A stretch of DNA of 64,000 bases, taken from Podospora comata (Eukaryota; Ascomycota; Sordariomycetes; Sordariales; Podosporaceae). Position numbers and translations under genes: made by a program. This document shows, piece by piece, positions 10,824 through 21,584 of the stretch. Within the stretch, counting starts at the first letter, position 1. Each line of letters begins with the position of its first letter. The stretch covers positions 2,728,001 to 2,792,000 of the forward strand of contig CP071498.1 in NCBI GenBank assembly GCA_017354895.1, written 5' to 3'. The notes beneath the pieces were generated by a model. It made no database searches. It worked only from the letters and a program-made list of their open reading frames with translations, and had not been told where the DNA came from.

Positions 10824-12525
10824 ATGGGAACACTTGTTCCTCCCTGGTACAAACCAGATCCACCCAGCGAGCACTCGCTGGACCTCGCCAGCTTCCTCTG
10901 GGGAGCCTCGACAGCCATCGCATGCTTCAGCTTTGCCAAGGCTGTCCGCCAGACCAGGCGGTCATGGCTTCATACCCACAAGGTCAACGCCTACATTGTC
11001 ATGGTGTGGCTGGAGTGGACTGCTTGCGTGATCATGTCGGTCGTCAGCTGGTTGTTCCTCATTGGGATCATCCCGGTGAGCTTTTGGATCTTCTTTGGTC
11101 TTCGTAAGTGGCCTTGCTTATCCGTCGACCACAAAGGTTTTCTGGCTGATGGAATATTTGCAGTCGTTCTCTGGGTAGTTCAGGTACGTCCTCCCCTTGA
11201 CGTATTCCTCCTGTGAGCCGCCATCTTCTTTCCCCGTCACCACCCACCCCCCAGCATCACCATCCTCACTAACACCCAACCCCCACCTCACAGATCCAAT
11301 GCCTTTCCCAAATCCTCTGCAACCGTCTCTCCCTCCTCTTCTTCAACCCCGACGACGCCCGGCGCCTCAAACTCGGCGTTGGCCTCGCCGTCGGCATGAT
11401 CAACATCAGCGTCTTTTGCATCTGGCTCCCCGCTCGCCTCCAGATCAGCGAGACGTTCATCAACCTCAACAACATCTGGGACAGGGTTGAAAAGGCCCTC
11501 TTCCTGATCATCGACTGCTGCCTCAACATCTACTTCATGTACATGGTCCGCACAAAGCTGATCGCCAACGGACTGAAGAAGTACGAGCTGGTGTACAAGT
11601 TCAACCTGTCCATGATGGTCGTGTCGCTGTTGCTGGATGTGGGTATCATTGCTCTGATGTCATGGGAGGATGATGCTGTGTACGCCCTCCCCCCCCCTGT
11701 TTCCCCCAACAACCAAAAGGCTAACGTTTTTTCGTCCCCAACAGATACATGCAAGCACACCCCCTCGTCTACCTCGCTAAACTCTGCGTTGAAATGAACC
11801 TAGCCGAGCTACTAGGTAAAGTCATCCAGAAGTCCCGCGAGCGTCGCACCACCCCGTTTCTCCGAACCCACATCGGTAATATCACCTCGCCGTTGACACG
11901 AACGACAACAGCAGCCACTGCTACCACGACAGCCAATACGATGCCCACGTCAATACTACCCGACGGGAACATCTTTGGGGGGTGCCCGCACTTTCGGCAT
12001 CTTCCAGGTTGCAACTGGGATAACAACAACAACAACAACAACAACGATGCGAGACTGTTTCACCGAAATTGGAACCTCAATATGACTGGGTCTGCTGGGC
12101 ATAGGGAAGGGAGTTATACCGGGGGGGAGTTGTATAATTATTTTGCGCATGGGGGACCGGGGGAAAGGAGGAGGACGACGGGGGATATTTTGGATGATGC
12201 GGCGGGTTTGTGGAGCAGTGGGGAGGATACTCCGGTGGTGAGCCCCCGGGTGGAGAGGAATATTGAGGCGGAGGGGGGGTTGGGGAGTTTGGGGAGAAAT
12301 AATCAGGAGCGGAGAGATGATAAGGGTAGTGAGACCAACAGAGCTCGGGGCAGGAAGGGGGGTGTTGAGAGGCCCACCGGGTCCAGGAAACCTAGCGCTG
12401 GGTCGAGCACGCTTGTCCAGCAGGAGAGTGGCAGTGGGAGTGGTAGTCGTGGGAGTAGTATCAGGAAGGAGGGGAGGGATAAGAGGGAGGGGGAGGACCA
12501 TAGGAGGAGTAGGCATGATAGGTAA
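10824..12525 (+). CDS. Fungal 7-TM integral membrane protein
   Basis: Four exons: 10824-11103, 11164-11183, 11294-11679, 11745-12525; the second exon is only 20 nt. Introns are 60, 110 and 65 nt, two with CTAAC branch points. Product 488 residues. Seven hydrophobic helices cover about residues 18-260 (SFLWGASTAIACF, NAYIVMVWLEW, SFWIFFGLL, INISVFCIWLPARLQIS and others), then a low-complexity cytosolic tail with a poly-Asn run and Gly/Arg/Glu-rich end. The pattern matches a common but uncharacterised fungal membrane protein family recalled from memory; molecular role unknown. The tail is likely disordered. Confidence 0.85.
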
Positions 12526-13846
12526 CAGTGGGGGGGCCGGGAGGGGTGGGGGGTTTGTCATAGTATTCCATGTCATGATACCAGATACCAGATTTGCTTT
12601 TGAAAGAGGTCAATCTAAGTTTTATCAGGCTGTTCTCTAATCTGATGCAATCATGGTTGCTATGCTGGCCTGGGGTTCAGTCAGTGGCCTGTGGGTTTGG
12701 GTGTGGCAGTGGGACTCACGGAGATTCAGGGGTTCAGGGGTTCATGCATAAAAGGTGGCCATTTTACTCGCACTCTACCTTGGACAAATCATTGACTTTT
12801 TATTCTTTACTTTTAGTGCCTCACACCCGTACAGGCCTATTTTGCCCCTCTTATCAGGGCAATCCTGTGTCTATTATGTGGCCTGCGAGCCCATAGTGTC
12901 CATGTCCCGTCTTCCGTGGAGAGCGGCCTGCGAGCGAGTCACTGTCACGGAAAGGACGCTTTCAAAGCCCCGGTGAGGGCTTAGTTGTAGTATTTTGTGT
13001 GTTTTTCCCACCGTTTAAATGTTTCATAAAGAATGGGAAGGTTGTGATAAAAAAGGGATGGATATGATGACTGACCATGGCCTCACAGGGTGTTTAGTGG
13101 AAGGATCTCTGGTTTATTCTGCCTGCCTGGCATGAGTCGCGCCATTACGAGCCTTTTCCAGTAGCATCACCGGCATTCCATCGGGCCCCCAGCCCGTCCA
13201 GAAGTCACCTATCTACGCATTGGTTGACTCTCGACTACAGGGTCAAATGTCGGAAACTACCTGGTCTATCTTGCATTCTAGGATTTTGTGGTGCCACAGA
13301 AGGTTGAAAAGGCCCCGTAGCAAAAACGACGGTCCCAGCAAAGTCCTCCTGTAACTAAAGTGGGTAACAAATTCGCAATATAAACAGTCTCAAGCCCCCT
13401 CACAACTGAAAAAGACAATAAGCCAACAAGGTCAATAGAATCAAGTTTCTAGTCACACTTTTATAAGAGGCAAAGAAAGAAAGCCCATAGTCATGTATCT
13501 CAAGCCACACAAATTTCTAAATTCAACAGAGCACAAGCAAGCTGAGCTAGCTAGCTAGATAGATAGATAGATAGGCAATCCAAAGTTCAACTCAATCAAA
13601 AACCACCCCTTGCGTCCAGGAGCAGTCAAAGTTCCATCTCTTTTCTTTTTTTAAAGAAACAAACAATGCTATTTCTGTCATTCTTCCAATTTCCAATCAT
13701 CCCCAAAGAATCGAAAGTTGGGTAACGCAAAAGTATCAATCATCGTCAGACAATAACCCCTTTTCTCTCTTTCACAAGTTCCATTTCCTTCACTGATGCT
13801 TCTGCCTGGTCTTAGAAGACAAAATCTTCACACCCCCTGTGTTGAT
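12526..13846. other. Intergenic between convergent genes
   Basis: 1.3 kb without a supported gene. Includes a small duplication 'tcaggggttcagggg' near 12726 and the tetranucleotide microsatellite listed separately. Confidence 0.5.
13545..13574. repeat. Tetranucleotide microsatellite (CTAG)n(ATAG)n
   Basis: About three CTAG units run into four ATAG units without interruption; simple repeat in the 3' flank of the Lys-Pro-Thr repeat gene. Confidence 0.85.
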
Positions 13847-15001
13847 TTAAGCGGGAGTAGGGCGAGGGACGCGGGTGAAGCTCTTGGTGGGGAGGGGGGG
13901 AAGGGGGCGAGCGCTGCGGGTGGCGGTCGGCTTGGGGGGAGTCACTGGCTTGGTGGGCTTGGGGGGAGTCACTGGCTTGGTGGGCTTGGGGGGAGTCACT
14001 GGCTTGGTTGGCTTGGGAGGAGTGACGGGCTTCGTTGGCTTAGGGGGAGTGACGGGCTTCGTTGGCTTGGGAGGGGTCACTGGCTTGGTGGGCTTGGGAG
14101 GGGTCACTGGCTTGGTGGGCTTGGGAGGGGTCACTGGCTTGGTGGGCTTGGGGGGAGTGACCGGTTTGGTAGGCTTGGGGGGAGTGACTGGCTTGGTGGG
14201 CTTGGGGGGCTCCTCACGGGCAGCCTTGGTCCTGGTCAATGTTGGGCGAGGCGGGCGAGCGGTGCGGCTGATGGTCAAGACGGGGGGCTTGGTTGGCTTG
14301 GGCGGGAGCACAACCGAGCGAGTTGGCTTGGGTGGGAGCACAACGGAGAGAGTCGGCTTGGGGGGAAGGACGACAGACTTGGTTGGCTTAGGAGGAAGGA
14401 CGACAGACTTGGTTGGCTTGGGAGGGGTGACAGGCTTGGTAGGCTTGGGGGGAGTGACAGGCTTGGTAGGCTTGGGGGGAGTCACTGGCTTAGTCGGCTT
14501 GGGAGGGAGGACCGGCTTCGTGGGCTTGGGAGGAGTCACGGGCTTGGTTGGCTTGGGGGGCACAACAGCGGACTTGGTCGGCTTGGGGGGGGGAGGGCGG
14601 ACGGAGCGGGTAGGCTTGGGCTCATCGCGAGCAGCCTTGGACTTGGTGAGCTTGGGGGGGAGGACCGGCTTGGTGGGCTTGGGAGGAAGGACCGGCTTAG
14701 TCGGCTTAGGAGGGAGGACTGGCTTGGTCGGCTTGGGAGGAGCAACGCTCTTGGTCGGCTTCGGGGGAGGCGGCTTGACCGACTTGGTAGGCTTGGGCGG
14801 GAGAACCACGGACCTGGTAGGCTTGGGCGGAAGAACCACAGACTTGGTCGGCTTAACGGGAGGAACGAAGCCTGTGGGACGGCCAGTCGGGCGGGGGGGA
14901 CGAGTAGCCACAAGGTCGACATCGGCATCAGCCACAGGCAGGGCAATGGCCTGCTGAATGGCCGCAGCCGCAGCGAGGAGGGTGATGAGAATGCGAGTCA
15001 T
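13847..15001 (-). CDS. Secreted Lys-Pro-Thr repeat protein
   Basis: Single-exon frame of 384 residues. Starts with a clear signal peptide (MTRILITLLAAAAAIQQAIA, then LPVADADV). The rest is almost wholly nine-residue units of the kind PPKPTKPVT / PPKPTKSVVL, more than 30 copies, with two interruptions (KAARDEPKPT and KAAREEPPKPT) that divide the array into blocks. About the last ten units before the C-terminus are nearly identical. There is no cysteine, tryptophan or tyrosine, and the protein is strongly basic. Such composition suggests an extended polyproline-type, possibly O-glycosylated cell-wall or matrix protein; no GPI signal is visible at the C-terminus (RVPRPTPA). Function is not known. 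Confidence 0.82.
   Translation of the reverse strand: MTRILITLLAAAAAIQQAIALPVADADVDLVATRPPRPTGRPTGFVPPVKPTKSVVLPPKPTRSVVLPPKPTKSVKPPPPKPTKSVAPPKPTKPVLPPKPTKPVLPPKPTKPVLPPKLTKSKAARDEPKPTRSVRPPPPKPTKSAVVPPKPTKPVTPPKPTKPVLPPKPTKPVTPPKPTKPVTPPKPTKPVTPPKPTKSVVLPPKPTKSVVLPPKPTLSVVLPPKPTRSVVLPPKPTKPPVLTISRTARPPRPTLTRTKAAREEPPKPTKPVTPPKPTKPVTPPKPTKPVTPPKPTKPVTPPKPTKPVTPPKPTKPVTPPKPTKPVTPPKPTKPVTPPKPTKPVTPPKPTKPVTPPKPTATRSARPLPPLPTKSFTRVPRPTPA
13930..14220 (-). repeat. 27-bp coding minisatellite, most homogeneous block
   Basis: About ten near-identical 27-bp units encode the C-terminal KPTKPVTPP array. Differences between units are mostly synonymous third positions, which suggests purifying selection plus unequal exchange. 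Confidence 0.85.
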
Positions 15002-15119
15002 CGTGAAATCTGTCTTGAGAGGGCTGTTCCCAGAAGCTGAAACTTACTACCCAAGTGCCGAAGAAGATGATGAGCCTGTCGAGAAGAGAAGCCGCTTCTA
15101 ACCTGCACCGTCCACCACG

Positions 15120-15128
15120 TTTATATAC
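15120..15128 (-). promoter_or_regulatory. TATA box of the Lys-Pro-Thr repeat gene
   Basis: GTATATAAA on the minus strand about 120 bp upstream of the ATG at 15001, a canonical TATA element for a strongly or conditionally expressed fungal gene. Confidence 0.55.
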
Positions 15129-17479
15129 TCACCGTGAGACCTCATCGACGCTTCCCATGCGCAATCACGATGCAACGATGTCGCCACAATCGTCGAGAAG
15201 CTCGTCCATGTCTGGCCGCGACTGAGCCAAGGATGCCGATATTGAGATTGCAACCCAGAGGACAGGACTTTTGACCATCTGGTGAATCACCTCACTGGCT
15301 CCCCCTGGTTGTAGTTCGACGTCCGGGCAGCGCAACGTTGAGGCGGTTGAATAGAGCGCGGTACAAATTAAAGGGCAAGCATCAATATAGTCGGAACTCA
15401 GCATACAGCATCTGCAGCAGCAATAACGGTGAGCAGCACAATTTGTGGCTCACAACGCGTAACGTCGTCCCCGGTAAATGTCGAAATCGGGGCGCACTCG
15501 TACCCATTTTCCCGCCCAACGGGAGAGTGGCGCTTAGCCGCAAACATGAGGTAAACATGTCGTGATCGACCTGCGAATATCGTCAGTTGAAATAACCGGA
15601 TGGTGCAGATTTGTATAGACAGCTGATTGCCTTTCTTAGAATTGTACAGTTCCGCCAACCCGGTCAACCGCATGCGGGCCGAGTACCCAAGCCACAAAGC
15701 CCAGAGTTGCGGCTTTCATCAGACAAACATCGACATCAGACACTTCTCGACATCTTTCTTCCTCAGATTTTTTGATGTCCGATCTCAGCTGATTCAGGGG
15801 TATCGGCAGGTGTGGTCTTGGCATGCTCTTTAGCCTCACTAAGTGCCGGTAAGGCGATGACACCGATGCTTGTTGTGTGCTCGGAGCGATCTAGACTGCG
15901 ATGGGTTTGTGGGGGGATAGTGCAACCACGGAGAAATGAGGTCGACGTAAGCTTCATAAGCTTATCCGGGACCTACATGACGAGCACTGGGTGGACGACA
16001 AGGTTGCAAAAGGCCTGGGGAGCGCACCCAACGGGACCAGCAGCTTGCATCATTCTCCACCCGGATCTTGTTGATTGGGATCGCCAGGGTGCCGTCGAGG
16101 TGGTGGATGGTCATACAATCAAGCGTGGTACAGTCGTAGAAGAACTCGGAGGCTGTTTACCCGCGAGCGCTAGGACAGAAACAGCTCCGTGACTGCCAAT
16201 GTGGTCAATGTAGCCAAAGATGGTTGAGCACAACTCTGAGCGGATTGTCACCCGTTGGCGTCGTCATCACCACAACCTCTTCTGATCTAGCTCGAGAGAA
16301 ACGGAATCTGCCGCTTTGGCGGGACAGGGTTAGCTCAGACTTTCCCCATGTTTTCGCTTCCTCTCGTCCAAGCAAGCTGTTGAATGCTACGCTGGTGGTG
16401 GTGTTTGGCTGTACTCCAGATATCGCTTCACACACGCTTCCAGTTAGCGAGAGGCGGGATCAGGGGTAAAGTCAACGGGGTCTCACCGAGGCTAAAATGG
16501 CGAGAATGCGGGGGGTGCAGCCAAAGCGAAGAAAAACGTTTCGGAATGGGGGTGGCTGCCCACATCCCGTCCGGAGGGCGGTTATCATGTCCGAGAAGAG
16601 ATATGAGCAGGAGCAAAAGACGGGTCGAGCGGTGCGGACCCAGATCCGTACAGTGTTGGTTCGAGTTGGGGAACGGAACCCCTGGTTGGGGATAAGTTGG
16701 GTGCAATTCTGCGCCAAGTGGGAAAACGCCCTGGTTGCTACTACCATAGCTGTCCCTCCAATCGAGAGAGCCGAAAGTTCGAGAAGCGGGAGCTGGGAGT
16801 GACGAGAGAGCACCATGTGGAGGTTGTCGAATCGATGTGCCTGTCGAGCGTCATGTCAGAATTGGAAGAGGGTGTGAAGCAATCTGGCATCTATGCCCGA
16901 TAACGGCAGGGGTAATGGTTGTCCAAGCTTGGACTTGACTCCTGAAGGCTTGATGGGTGAGAATGAGTTCCTTGCCTTCAAGTCAGTAACCCTAGAGGCT
17001 TGCAAGAAAAAGAAACCAGAAGGGTGAGAGATGGACAAGAAAAGCAATGAGGAGAACGGTCCGAGTGGCCCCAGGCGCACGAATTGCGGAGAATAGTGCA
17101 GACGATGAGCAAGTTGGAGCAGTGATGGTGTTACGTCTGAGTCTTGTCCCAAGGATCATGGTTCAAGACTTCGGAGAGGAAGGCACCGGATTGGTTCACG
17201 GCACTCAGACACGGTACGTGCTTGCCGTTCTGGTAGGATGATGCCAGGCCGGCTAGAGCTAGCCTGCAGGTGATGCTTTCCTTCCTGGTTTGAAGACAAC
17301 TGCAAAGAGCTTGATGGGAATGCTTGCAAAGATAGCCAGCCAAATTCCCGTGTTGAACACTGTTGACAGAGGTGCAATCAGTACATTAATTATTAACGGG
17401 AATTGTCTTACCTGGGCCAACTTCCCAGTTCCCACACTCTGTGGATGTTCAGACCAGAACTTCTAAAGTATCCTACAGT
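15129..17479. other. Gene-free stretch with possible exon remnant
   Basis: 2.3 kb with only short overlapping frames. At 17259-17364 (minus), after an apparent intron with GTAAGA donor (about 17412) and TCAACAG acceptor, a frame reads FNTGIWLAIFASIP and ends at TAG. It looks like the last exon of a membrane protein but no upstream exons are seen. Nothing else is supported. Confidence 0.4.
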
Positions 17480-20456
17480 TTCGTATTATGCCCCAAGTCT
17501 GTCCACACATCTAGTCCAACCCATTGTTCAGCCGCGCGTAGTGACCAAACGCGCTGCCCTCCTTTGGGGAATCGGTTGAGATCCGCGCAGTCGCCGCAGC
17601 TACACCTTACAGGACCGTGGCCGGAATAGGCCTCTGCAACGCTGGGCTCCTTTCCGACCTGCTTCTCCAGGTATGCTTCCAAAACGGCAAGCGCAAGCTC
17701 TTGGTAGCGGGGGAGTAGAGAGGGAAACGTTGGCTGCCTCTAGCGTAGATATGAGTTGGCGGACGAAGGGGAGCCAGAGGTAATGGGATTCGGCAGGCGG
17801 GACCTGGGCAGTGTTGGCGACAATCTTGGGGGAAAAGCGCATGGCTAGGTCGTCCCAGTTGAGTTCGATGCACCGGGCCAGGCACTCGGCCAAGAGATTG
17901 GGTGTGATGTAGGTCTCAGGATTCTGATGTGGTCCGTCCCGAATGGGCCTCATTTGGTAGTACGGATAGCCGTTACTGCGACTCTTTGAAGCATTGCGGA
18001 ACTCGGCCTCTGCTGTTTCTACGGTCTGGAGCTTGGTGAGTGACATCGTATCGAACACGGACTTGAGCAGCAGCAGCTTGCAAATCTCCAAGCTCGCAGT
18101 CTTATGAAAGACGCCTTCGTTTGCTAGTTCAATGATTCTCATAACAGCAGCCGCAGCAAATGGTGTCAAGGAGGCTTGTTTTTCGATGACTGGGGTCAAT
18201 CCAAGTATGAAGTCAGCCCGCGTGTCAGACCACGCGTGAAAGAATTATGCCTTGCCTTGTCTTCAAATAGTCAAAATCATGAAATTCCTTGATCATGGTG
18301 ACAATGGCAGTCCCGGTCGACGCCATGACATTAGCCCCTAGGCAAGCTTCCAAGGCAGCAGGAACGACTTCATTGGCGGCCCATTGTCTAATCTGAGGAT
18401 TGAATGAAGCATTGCTCGGCCGACCAAGCACTGTCAACAGTTGCATCCGAACAGCCGCTGGATGAGGCGAGATATACTGGGTGAGACTGGATAGTGTCAG
18501 CATTTGAACCGGGCATACTTTGAATAAACGTATACCTATCCTTGAATCTGTGTAAAATCAAACGAGTCCTCGGCTGCAGCCTTCTTGACGAGATCAAATA
18601 ATGGCGTCCCGAGATTGAACCCGGCCTTGGTCCCGACCCAACCCTTGGACCGGCCAAACAGTTCGTACTCCCGGTTACTGCAGAACAGCCGCCAAGAACT
18701 TCAATGCAGTCTCTTCGTTGAAATCCCGCGTATCAGACTGCAAGATGTAGCCGTATGGGTCCGGTTTGGCTGCCCATGCAAGCTGTGCGAGGGTGCGAAC
18801 AATTTTCATTGTCGACTCGCGCACGTCTGGGTTGGAGCACTTCTCAAGGTAGCGTGGCAGAAGACCCTGTGCCTCTTTTTTTTGGACGTGCCTGTGATCA
18901 GGAACTGGTCGACCTCGTCGTTGGGAACAATGACGGCAACCTATCCCAGAGGATTAGTCGGACGGGCAATCGGAAGACAAGAGGAAAAACAAACCGCCAA
19001 GCGATACCAGTGTGACGCGGAGACTCCCTAAGGAAACATGATATGTCAGTTCAGTAGATACAAAGAAGACAAGACATGTGACATACCTCGTTGCCTGTGG
19101 ACCCCCGAGTAATCTTCCTCCCCACGTGCGATATTCTCGAAAGGGTCTTCGTAATCCTGAACCAAGTTCTTGTCCAGGTCACCGTCTTCAATCTCCATGT
19201 TCTCGCGCAGCGTGTTTCCACCGGTCGTAGCGAGCTTCTTGATCTTGAACCTCGGGTCTATCATGTCAACCAATTCGTGCCAGCCTTCACCGTCACCTTC
19301 GTCGTCATCCTCGTCGGTCGACTCATATCTACCCCAACCTCTTCTACTACGGCGGTCGTATCGGTCGTAGTAGCCGCCACCGTCATAGCCGCACCCTCCA
19401 TGTTGCCATTTTTCAATCACACCAAATAACAAGGTCGCATTGAGACTGTCGCATACATCCTCCAAGCAACGCATTCGGGTGACATCAGCGCCTTTCAGGC
19501 TGTGAAGCGAGGTTGGCCTCAGTGTATGTGTGGTGCAGCATGTAATACAGACGGTCAGCTTCCTTGTCATCGCTGCTCGGGCCCCGGGAGTCCAGCCAAG
19601 CACGCAGTGCATCTCGAACACCATACAGTCCCGGTGCATTCATGGCAGCCGATGGGCGGTTGACCTGAGGGGAAATGCCAAGGTTGTACGTCAAGCCCCA
19701 GCGGATGCCCGACGTGACAGGCAAGACCTCGTGTGTGCCATCGGAAAACCAGCATGCCATCGACGGTTGGACTTCTGACGTCTTGAACATCTTGGTAACA
19801 TCCCTTTGCTTCACAACGAGGTCGCCACCTTGGTGCTCAGACGGAAGACAGATGACAAGAGCACCAAACATTCCCGGGATCTTCTCAGTACTGTAACCCC
19901 ATGTTGGTAATCAGAAAGGTCATCAGAGGGTACCATCGGGGACAAACTCAGTGTGAGGCTTGAACATGGCACCCTTCTCGTAGATCAACACCTTGTACAG
20001 TTCGGCCCTCACGGGAGCAGTAATTCCCAGCTGCTGAGCGACTAGCTTGCAAGCAGCGCTGATGGTCGACTCCCACTGTGGGTGAAGCTCCAATTGGGCT
20101 GCATCCAGCACCCATGTGCTGCGAACCGAGGTGTCGACAAAGGCCTCGGTGCCTTTGCCATAGGGGGCTTGACGTGCCTTTTCAATCAGTTGTTGGGCAC
20201 TGTCTTCCCCCAGAGGAAGGGCGACATGGCCAACATCGCGAACTGATATCGGGTAGAGGCTGGACTCGGTTAATTTGGCGAATGCCGCGAAGCTTCCGGC
20301 AGCCTTGATTCGATCCAATGCGTCGCAGAGCCCGTTCTTGATCTCGTCCAAAGGGGACTCGGACGGCGCAGGCGCGTCCGTAGTGCGATGAAATGATGCC
20401 ACAAAGACGAGTTGTCCCGCTATAGGGTTGAAGTGGGCGAACATACAGACTGTCAT
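17480..20456 (-). pseudogene. 2OG-Fe(II) dioxygenase (prolyl-hydroxylase-like), frameshifted
   Basis: Large fungal 2OG-Fe(II) oxygenase homologue. The first intron 19947-19891 joins FKPHTD to TEKIPGMFG, giving the HxD iron-binding motif; FSDGTHEVLPV supplies the distal His. The body continues with DVTRMRCLEDVC, an acidic Tyr/Gly-rich stretch, LLPRYLEKC, DLVKKAAAED, then MTPVIEKQ and a C-terminal CSCGDC. The conserved text jumps frame at least five times where no plausible intron lies: near 19500, at a G-run near 19100, at a T8 run 18876-18883, near 18675 and near 17705. Each shift is one or two bases and the intervening sequence is well preserved, so decay looks recent. The other genes read cleanly, which argues against general sequencing error, though homopolymer errors cannot be excluded for two of the sites. 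Confidence 0.78.
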
Positions 20457-20519
20457 TTCCAGGGAAATCCGATGCAGATTTCGGAAGACATACTGCCAAA
20501 AACTAAGGAAGATTTCTCT

Positions 20520-21135
20520 CCCTATCTTCTACATTCACACCCCTCAGTCTTCCAATGAATCTGAAGCATGTAAGCGCCGACAGAAAAACAAAATTGAAAA
20601 TAAAACGGGTGGTAAAAAGTACAGGTACTTCGGTAGATCGAGCTTGTATTGTCAGGCTTAGGCGAAATGAGCATAAAGCATAACTTTTGCATATCTGGAC
20701 ATTTACCACTCCGATCTCTGAAGCTGAAATCATGATTATCTGTGTGCCATTGTGACAAGGGCTGTAATATCAGGGCTTGGAACTCATGGTTCAATTCAGG
20801 CTAATAATCTTCAATGGCCTCGAAGTCTGTAATACCGAAAAGAAGAAGAAGAGATACAGTCTTGGTGTTTCCAAACGCGTATTTTATCCTTCCTTGCGTG
20901 GCCCGTGCCCTTGTTGGCCTCAGGCCATCGCCAAGTCCTCCGATATCCTCCTGGCCAGTGGCCTTCCTTTGATAACCGCCATGCCTCTGTTTGTCTGCCT
21001 CACTTTGAATGAGAGGCTTTCGACGTGCAGTTACCCCTCCTTGCGGTGGTATCGGCGGTGTTGTTGGGTATGGTTGCAGGTAGTTGGCTTTTGCCGTGTG
21101 ACAGCCATCGTAAAGATGCATTTTGCTAAGGATTC
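20520..21135 (+). repeat. Left copy of a ~0.6 kb direct repeat
   Basis: Aligns base for base, with small gaps, to 25045-25605 in the same orientation. Anchors: 'gctaataatcttcaatggcctcgaagtc' region near 20800 against 25312; 'gtgcccttgttggcctcagg' near 20906 against 25410; 'ccgtgtgacag' near 21094 against 25578. This copy keeps normal base composition. The pair could be terminal repeats of an LTR-like element or a residual segmental duplication; ends with TG...CA and a target-site duplication were not established. Confidence 0.75.
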
Positions 21136-21584
21136 AGCTAAACGACTGGATTACGCTTCGATGTCCGTGCGCGTTTATGCTGGCCTAGCGACTAACGTCG
21201 CTATAATGGAACATCTTTATATATGCTAGCGAAACACCGCTAATTCCGATGCTTCTAATATACGCAGTTAGCGCTAGCGCCAGCAAAATGCTTAATGTAC
21301 GGGATTAGCGATCTAGGCAGGACAGTACCTCGACCCTCGGAGATAGTAACAATAACTACCTTTGAGCTACAATAATCGAACCCACTGAGGTTCGCGCTAC
21401 GTATCTCAACAATTACTCGCGGTAGGTACTTCTTATCTATGTCTGAGAGCTTATCCTGGTTTCAGCTACTAATCTGTTAAGCCTACTAGTTTCGTCTATC
21501 CCCCCGGCCCACCTACTCGCCTTTTCCCGCTATCGGACAGTCATACAAGTAGCTACGAGAGCTGAGCTCGGCGGTTTTTCGACA

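Noticed and set aside
8370-15001. Secondary-metabolite gene cluster around the P450
   Set aside because: No polyketide synthase, NRPS, terpene cyclase or transporter lies next to the P450; neighbours are membrane and repeat proteins.
13796-15040. Plus-strand frames of 360-414 codons, Gly/Leu-rich
   Set aside because: Antisense of the Lys-Pro-Thr repeat gene, which has the signal peptide, TATA box and proper start; the plus frames are a by-product of a stop-free 27-bp unit.
15812-16192. Plus-strand frame of 126 codons
   Set aside because: Reads superficially like protein in parts but I could match no family and found no flanking exons.
16655-16685. Possible tRNA B-box (ggttcgagttgg)
   Set aside because: No matching A-box, acceptor stem or anticodon arm around it; no tRNA or 5S gene was found in the window.
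19510-19556. Intron (GTATTA...TTCACAG) as an explanation of the first dioxygenase frame jump
   Set aside because: It would restore phase but would remove a stretch (MLHHTYTEANLAS) that looks conserved, and it would not explain the other four shifts.
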